A program made the position numbers and the translations under genes. A stretch of DNA of 12,203 nucleotides from DAIOFH01 sp036745875 (GTDB lineage Bacteria > Planctomycetota > SZUA-567). Under the pieces are notes generated by a model. It was not told where the DNA came from and ran no database searches. It saw only the letters and a program-made list of their open reading frames with translations. Positions 5,222 to 12,203 of the stretch are shown here, piece after piece (within the stretch, counting starts at the first letter, position 1; the number at the start of each line of letters is the position of its first letter). The stretch covers positions 1 to 12,203 of the forward strand of contig DAIOFH010000121.1 in assembly GCA_036745875.1 (NCBI GenBank). The letters are read 5' to 3'.

Positions 5222-6652
5222 ATGCTGCCTGAAGCTTTCTTTAATTCCATGACCCGTCTGCACGCCTTGGCCGGTTTCCCCAGCGTGCTGGTATGTGGCC
5301 TGTCCGGCGGCATGGACTCCGTTGTGCTTCTCGACCTGGTAAAACGCTGGTCGGGAGCGATGGACATGCCGCCGCGAATCATTGCCGGGCATATCAACCA
5401 CTGCCTGCGCGGCGAGGAAGCGGACCGGGATGAGGATTTCTGCCGCCTGTACGCCGCGGGTCTTGGCGTGGAATTCCATTCACGGAAAGTTGACGTGGCG
5501 GCGGTTGCCAAGAACGAGCGCCTGGGCATCGAGGAAGCCGGGCGCGATGTCAGGTACCGTTTTTTCGCGGAAATTTCCAAGTCGGACAAACCCTTTGTCC
5601 TTACCGGCCACCACGCAGACGACCAGGCCGAGACCATCCTCCTCAACCTCAAGCGCGGCGCCCACCGGCGCGGTCTCTGCGGTATGCGCGATTTGGCCGT
5701 GATCAATCTTCCCCCCGACGTGACCATATGCATCCTGCGGCCGCTCCTTCTGGTCCCGCGGGACGTCATCCAGGACTATGCCGAACGGCATTCACTGGTC
5801 TGGCGGGAAGACGTGACGAACGCCGACGTGCGCTATACGAGAAATCGGATACGCCACCGCATAATCCCGGCGCTGGAGGCGATTGTCCCCGGCTTCCGGG
5901 ACAGGCTTTTGGAAAAGTCGCGACGTTACCTGAGGGAAGAGGAGCGCATGGTCGCCGCGGCGAAGGCGCTCGTCAAGAACAATGCGACAAAGGAAAACGC
6001 GGGCCGCTTCTTCCGTCTGGACGACAACGCCTTTTCCGTGCGCGAGCGGTTGTTCTACGCCGTTCGCTATGTTCTGGAAGAGGAAATGGGCCGCCGCCTG
6101 CCTTACGGGGCTGTTTTGTCCCGCGTCCTGCAGCTGGCGGAAAGCGGCAAGACGGGGGAAAGTTTGTCTTTACCCGGTCGGTTGCAGGTGATAAGAGAGA
6201 AAGACGGCCTTTTCTTCTTTTATCCCGACGCAATGGAACAGGAACGGCTGGCCGACGAGATCATGCTCCCCGATCCGCCGTTTAACATTCAGGTGGCAGG
6301 GTTGGAGATCGCTGCGGAATGGCTGCCCGTTTCCGGCAAGCCGCCGGGTGACGACATGCTCGACCCCGAGGTGGAATGGTTCAATCCTGTCGCCATAAAA
6401 TGGCCGCTTATCCTGCGCCATCCGTATCCGGGGGAAAAAATACGCCTCCTCGGTTCTCCGGGACGGCGCAAGATCCAGGACATCTTGGTCGATAAAAAAA
6501 TACCGCGCCGCAAAAGGAACGAGACGCTTATCCTCGCCGACCACGCGGGCGCGGTCTGGCTTTGGCCATACCGTTTGGCGCACCGGGTAAGGCTTGAAGG
6601 CGATTTGGTCAAGGCGCTACGGATTAGCATCAAGGCGATTAACAATGGATGA
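5222..6652 (+). CDS. tilS: tRNA(Ile)-lysidine synthase
   Basis: This cytoplasmic enzyme of 476 residues uses ATP and lysine to convert C34 of the tRNA-Ile CAU anticodon to lysidine, switching its reading from AUG to AUA. The N-terminal PP-loop nucleotide site is SGGMDS at residues 28-33. HHADDQAET (130-138) and RYTRNRIRH (204-212) are family signatures. The linker and C-terminal TilS domain include LRHPYPGEKIRL, KIQDILVDKKIPRRKR and the WLWPYRLAHRVRL end. Length is normal for the long bacterial form. ATG 5222 is chosen because GGAG (5212-5215) sits 6 bases upstream. The frame stays open upstream only because it crosses the tRNA and terminator. The stop codon (6650-6652) overlaps the first bases of the following terminator stem. 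No clear promoter of its own was found. Confidence 0.96.
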   Translation: MLPEAFFNSMTRLHALAGFPSVLVCGLSGGMDSVVLLDLVKRWSGAMDMPPRIIAGHINHCLRGEEADRDEDFCRLYAAGLGVEFHSRKVDVAAVAKNERLGIEEAGRDVRYRFFAEISKSDKPFVLTGHHADDQAETILLNLKRGAHRRGLCGMRDLAVINLPPDVTICILRPLLLVPRDVIQDYAERHSLVWREDVTNADVRYTRNRIRHRIIPALEAIVPGFRDRLLEKSRRYLREEERMVAAAKALVKNNATKENAGRFFRLDDNAFSVRERLFYAVRYVLEEEMGRRLPYGAVLSRVLQLAESGKTGESLSLPGRLQVIREKDGLFFFYPDAMEQERLADEIMLPDPPFNIQVAGLEIAAEWLPVSGKPPGDDMLDPEVEWFNPVAIKWPLILRHPYPGEKIRLLGSPGRRKIQDILVDKKIPRRKRNETLILADHAGAVWLWPYRLAHRVRLEGDLVKALRISIKAINNG

Positions 6653-6685
6653 TTAATAATGGATAATTATTAATCGCGTTTTTTT
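6651..6685 (+). terminator. Terminator-like inverted repeat after tilS
   Basis: A perfect 10-bp AT-rich stem GATTAATAAT/ATTATTAATC (6651-6660 and 6666-6675) with loop GGATA is followed by GCG and seven T. It begins inside the tilS stop codon. The stem is weak for its length, but the T run supports termination. Confidence 0.7.
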
Positions 6686-6717
6686 CATAGGGTATAGTAT
6701 CCATAAAAGGAGAGGGC

Positions 6718-7488
6718 ATGACGCAGTCAAATGAACGTGTCGCCATCGTCACCGGCGGGGCCAGGGGTATAGGCATCGGCATTTCACGCTCCCTTGCCGA
6801 GGCGGGCAAGCGCCTGGCGATTGTTTACCATAAGGACAGGAAAAGCGCCGAGGCCGCCAAGGAAGAATTGTCTAAAATAACCGAAGTCATACTGATTCAG
6901 GCCGATGTCGGCGATCCCGCCGCCTGTCCCAAGGTGGTCAAGGAAGTCGTCGACAAATGGGGCAGGGTGGACATCCTGATCAACAACGCCGGCGTTTTCG
7001 ATTACAAAACCCTCGAAGACATGGACCTGGAGTTTTTCGAAAAGATCAACAAGACCAACCTCTACAGCGCCCTATTCATGTCAAAGGCGGTCATTCCCGT
7101 CATGCAGAAGCAGAAGTTCGGCAGAATCGTCAACGCCAGTTCCATTTCCGGCCGTCTCGCCGACATCGGGCTTATCGCCTATGGCTGTTCGAAGGCGGGC
7201 GTGGATATTATGACCAGGGTCCTCGCCGGCGAACTTGGCTCCTACGGCATCACCGTCAACGCCTACGCACCCGGCATTATCGACACGGATATGACGGCGG
7301 GCATCATCGAGACCCGCGCCGATGAAAAACTCGCCTTCATCCCGGCCAAGTTTTTCGGCGAACCCAAGGATGTGGGCTGCCTGGTCGCGTTCCTTGCCAG
7401 CGACGAAGCTCGCTACATCACCGGCGAAATCATCGGCGTCGACGGCGGCATGTTCAAGGTCCAGAGCACGCTTGCGCCGACGCAGTGA
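6718..7488 (+). CDS. Short-chain dehydrogenase/reductase (classical SDR, FabG-like)
   Basis: This is a 256-residue NAD(P)-dependent oxidoreductase, soluble and probably tetrameric as is typical of classical SDRs. The Rossmann nucleotide site TGGARGIG is at 12-19, INNAG at 88-92, the catalytic Ser142 in NASSIS, and Tyr155 and Lys159 in YGCSK. A GIIDTDM motif and the usual end ITGEIIGVDGG complete it. The start is ATG 6718 with AAGGAG 5 bases upstream. A likely -10, TATAGT (6693-6698), precedes it with a weak -35 (TTAATC). The sequence alone does not fix the substrate: it resembles 3-oxoacyl-ACP reductases, but the pentulose kinase downstream makes a polyol or sugar dehydrogenase equally possible. 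Confidence 0.93.
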   Translation: MTQSNERVAIVTGGARGIGIGISRSLAEAGKRLAIVYHKDRKSAEAAKEELSKITEVILIQADVGDPAACPKVVKEVVDKWGRVDILINNAGVFDYKTLEDMDLEFFEKINKTNLYSALFMSKAVIPVMQKQKFGRIVNASSISGRLADIGLIAYGCSKAGVDIMTRVLAGELGSYGITVNAYAPGIIDTDMTAGIIETRADEKLAFIPAKFFGEPKDVGCLVAFLASDEARYITGEIIGVDGGMFKVQSTLAPTQ

Positions 7489-7502
7489 GGTTGTTGTGAG
7501 GT

Positions 7503-7577
7503 GAATTTTAACCACAGAGAACGCAGAGAGCCGCTTTTATGCTTAAATTCTCTGATTTCTCCGTGGTTTTTAAATTC
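7503..7577. repeat. Imperfect palindromic repeat element (AACCACAGAGAA type), about 75 bp
   Basis: The left arm GAATTTTAACCACAGAGAAC (7503-7522) and following CAGAGAG are mirrored by the right arm 7550-7577. Read in reverse, the right arm gives GAATTTAAAAACCACGGAGA and then AATCAGAG. The arms can fold into a long interrupted hairpin across a spacer of about 20 bases. The AACCACAGAGAA core is, to my knowledge, a recurrent intergenic repeat in environmental bacterial genomes. No transposase is present. It fills most of the spacer between the SDR and kinase genes. Confidence 0.75.
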
Positions 7578-7599
7578 CATGTCATAAGGAAATGTGCAC

Positions 7600-9069
7600 A
7601 TGCTTATCGGAGTGGATATCGGCACCTCAACAACCAAGGCGATACTGATGCGCAGGGATGGCAGTATTGTCAAGGCGCATAACGAAGCCTATGGCATCGA
7701 CACGCCCCGACCCGGCTGGGCCGAACAAAACCCCAATACCTGGGTGGAAAAGGCGATCAAATGCATCCGCGCCGTCGCGGAAGGCCACCAATTTGAAGTG
7801 AAAGGCCTATCCTTCTCCGGTCAGATGCACGGGATCGTTTTGGTGAACGAATCCGGCTCGCCTTTGCGCCCCGCCATCATTCACCTCGATGCACGGTCTT
7901 CTGATGCGCTTGACGAAATTTATTCTCGGTACTCAATCGAAGAGCTTTGCGGCGTCATCTTTAACCGCCCCGCCGCCGGTTTTGGCCTGACCTCCCTTGT
8001 CTGGCTCAAAAAACACGAACCCCATATTCTGGAAAAAACGCGTTATGTCCTCTCCGCAAAGGATTATGTCCGGTTCAAACTGTGCGGCGAGATCGGCCAG
8101 GAATACTCGGATGCGTCCGGGATCTGCTGTCTCGACGTCAGAAATCGAGTATGGGCCTACGGAATTTTCAACGGACTCGGCTTGCCGGAAAGTATCCTGC
8201 CTTCGCTTGCAGCCTCGACCGCCCAGGCGGGAACGCTCACTGCCACCGCTTCGCGGGAGACTACGCTGCCTGCCGGTGTACCGGTATTTTTCGGCGGGGC
8301 CGACAACGGCGTCGCCGGCATCGGCTCCGGCGTTGTAGAAGACGGCACCATGGCCATCAATATAGGTACCGGGGGGCAGTGCGGCACCATCGCCTCGAGT
8401 CCCTTGTTCGACAAGGAATTTCGCACCTCCACCTTCTGTCATTCCCTTTCCGACCGCTGGAACCTTTTCGGAGGTTCGCTAAGTGCCGGCTTGTCCATGA
8501 AATGGTTCAGGGATTCCTTTTTCCCCGGGCAGGATTTCGCCATACTTTCAGAACTCGCCGCAAAGGCAAAGCCGGGGGCGGAGGGTGTGTTGTTTTTGCC
8601 TTACCTTACGGGGGAGCGGACGCCCTGGCTCGACCCGAAGGCCAAGGGCGTTTTCTGGGGCCTGTCTCTCCACACCGGACCGGCCGAAATGGCACGCGCC
8701 GTCATGGAGGGCGTCTCTTTCGCCTTGGAGCAAGGCTATTCGATACTGCTCGAGGCGGGCGTCAAGGTGACGCGGATGCTGTCCATGGGCGGCGGCGCGA
8801 AAAGCGCCATCTGGCCGCAGATCCAGGCCGATGTGTTCGGCATACCGATTGAAACGGCATCCGGCGGCGACGCCTGTATCGGAGCGGCGATACTTGCCGG
8901 GGTGGGGACGGGGATTTATCCGGACGTAGAGACCGCGGTGAAGGAGGTCGTCCGGCTCGAAGGTAAGACATTCACTCCCGAACCCTCGGCGAGCGCCTTG
9001 TACCGGGAGAAAAAGGAACTGTTCCGCGAACTCTACCTCGCCAACAAGGACCTGTTCGCGCGCCAATAA
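7600..9069 (+). CDS. xylB: FGGY-family carbohydrate kinase, xylulokinase type
   Basis: This 489-residue cytoplasmic enzyme transfers phosphate from ATP to a pentulose, most likely D-xylulose, feeding the pentose phosphate pathway. The N-terminal actin-like ATPase domain starts with VDIGTSTTKA (Asp6). SGQMHG (73-78) is the sugar-site signature typical of xylulokinases. FFGGADNGVAGIG carries the likely catalytic base Asp235. NIGTGGQ and PYLTGERTPWLDPKAKGVFW mark the C-terminal FGGY domain, followed by GGGAKSAIWPQIQADV. Length matches XylB. ATG 7600 is chosen because AAGGA (7586-7590) is 9 bases upstream. An in-frame GTG at 7594 would sit only 3 bases from it. The SDR upstream runs the same way, 111 bases away across a palindromic repeat, so co-transcription is uncertain. 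No xylose isomerase or transporter is in the window, and ribulose or another ketose is an alternative substrate. Confidence 0.88.
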   Translation: MLIGVDIGTSTTKAILMRRDGSIVKAHNEAYGIDTPRPGWAEQNPNTWVEKAIKCIRAVAEGHQFEVKGLSFSGQMHGIVLVNESGSPLRPAIIHLDARSSDALDEIYSRYSIEELCGVIFNRPAAGFGLTSLVWLKKHEPHILEKTRYVLSAKDYVRFKLCGEIGQEYSDASGICCLDVRNRVWAYGIFNGLGLPESILPSLAASTAQAGTLTATASRETTLPAGVPVFFGGADNGVAGIGSGVVEDGTMAINIGTGGQCGTIASSPLFDKEFRTSTFCHSLSDRWNLFGGSLSAGLSMKWFRDSFFPGQDFAILSELAAKAKPGAEGVLFLPYLTGERTPWLDPKAKGVFWGLSLHTGPAEMARAVMEGVSFALEQGYSILLEAGVKVTRMLSMGGGAKSAIWPQIQADVFGIPIETASGGDACIGAAILAGVGTGIYPDVETAVKEVVRLEGKTFTPEPSASALYREKKELFRELYLANKDLFARQ

Positions 9070-9143
9070 CACCCGAAATTATTAGCGGATTGCATCGAAA
9101 TGGGCGAAGGCGTTGTTTTCGCGAGCGGATTGTTTCTTTTCGT

Positions 9144-9172
9144 TTGACAGGAAATTTTACCTGCGGCATACT
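9144..9172 (+). promoter_or_regulatory. Sigma-70 promoter upstream of ppdK
   Basis: TTGACA (9144-9149), a 17-base spacer and CATACT (9167-9172) predict a start near 9179. The strong hairpin starting at 9185 follows almost at once, so transcripts could end early unless termination is relieved. Confidence 0.65.
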
Positions 9173-9184
9173 CGGTGAAAGTTG

Positions 9185-9225
9185 GTTGCGGCACTGCCTC
9201 GGGGCAGTGCCTGCAACATGTTTTT
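9185..9225 (+). terminator. Strong terminator-like hairpin (kinase gene terminator or ppdK attenuator)
   Basis: The left arm is GTTGC plus GGCACTGCC (9185-9198), the loop TCGG, and the right arm GGCAGTGCC plus GCAAC (9203-9217) with one bulged T at 9212. This gives 14 base pairs, then ATG and five T (9221-9225). It is 115 bases after the kinase stop and just after a promoter. Confidence 0.7.
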
Positions 9226-9421
9226 CTCCTGTATAACGAGTAAAAAAGCGCTGCTTTTGCTATTTCCGGCGAATATTGCGTGTTTTCTTATAAAAATGGT
9301 CGATAACATTAGCTGATCCGCGTCTTTGGCGCGGATTGAAATATAGATATTAAGCACTCATATATGTTGGCTCGTAGCGTTTTTACTGTGTAGTTTTGTT
9401 CGTTTGGAAGGAGATTAGCTA

Positions 9422-12203
<2,782 letters not shown>

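Larger units (their letters stand above)
9070..9421. other. 352-bp regulatory spacer between the kinase gene and ppdK
   Basis: No credible gene was seen here. It holds AGCGGATTG twice (9084-9092 and 9124-9132), a good promoter (9144-9172) and a terminator-like hairpin (9185-9225). It also holds a small AAAAGC/GCTTTT hairpin (9244-9258) and a 7-bp stem ATCCGCG/CGCGGAT (9316-9336). A third GCGGATTG copy (9331-9338) overlaps the right arm of that stem. The ppdK ribosome site AAGGAG is at 9408-9413. The short frames here lack ribosome sites and recognisable content. Confidence 0.7.

Noticed and set aside
7594..7599. GTG start for the kinase gene
   Set aside because: It is only 3 bases from the ribosome site AAGGA. 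ATG 7600 has better spacing and begins the conserved MLIGVDIGT.

Overview
The window is a bacterial chromosome segment of moderately high GC (my estimate is high-50s %). The genes have GC-rich third positions and the spacers are AT-rich. It contains seven protein genes and one tRNA. The sigma-54 N-terminus (MIQSMELLQMP), the isolated four-helix-bundle gene beside AT-rich heptamer repeats, the widespread AACCACAGAGAA palindrome and the Lys/Ala/Pro tail on the dikinase together suggest an uncultured or gut/environmental Gram-negative lineage. The PVC group (Planctomycetota, Lentisphaerota, Kiritimatiellota) is possible, but this is a low-confidence guess.

Layout. 1-474 holds a small four-helix-bundle protein gene (minus strand) bounded by 14-bp perfect inverted repeats and followed by a heptamer tandem repeat, an architecture like the intervening sequences (IVS) of 23S rRNA. 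479-2101 (minus) is rpoN, encoding sigma-54. Reading away from it, 2329-4380 encodes a secreted transglutaminase-fold protein whose expected catalytic Cys is Ser. 4381-4650 is a long structured leader with a well-spaced sigma-28-type (flagellar) promoter, hairpins, A(N)GGA motifs and a possible anti-Shine-Dalgarno pairing. It leads into a 104-residue charged protein of unknown function (4651-4965). 5004-5155 is a complete tRNA-Phe(GAA) unit with its own promoter and terminator. 5222-6652 is tilS, ending in a terminator that begins at its stop codon. 6718-7488 (SDR oxidoreductase) and 7600-9069 (xylulokinase-type FGGY kinase) are separated by a 75-bp palindromic repeat. 9070-9421 is a regulatory spacer with a good sigma-70 promoter and terminator-like hairpin. 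9422 to the window edge is ppdK, encoding pyruvate phosphate dikinase, open at the right end.

How it fits together. Most genes are independent units, not one operon. tRNA-Phe and tilS are both translation genes but a terminator separates them. The SDR and pentulose kinase could form a short polyol/pentulose route (oxidation to a ketose, then phosphorylation), and PPDK supplies glycolytic/gluconeogenic PEP-pyruvate interconversion. The stretches most worth a second look are the sigma-28 promoter, structured leader and small protein at 4445-4965, and the IVS-like element at 1-414. The Ser-substituted transglutaminase and the basic tail on PPDK follow.
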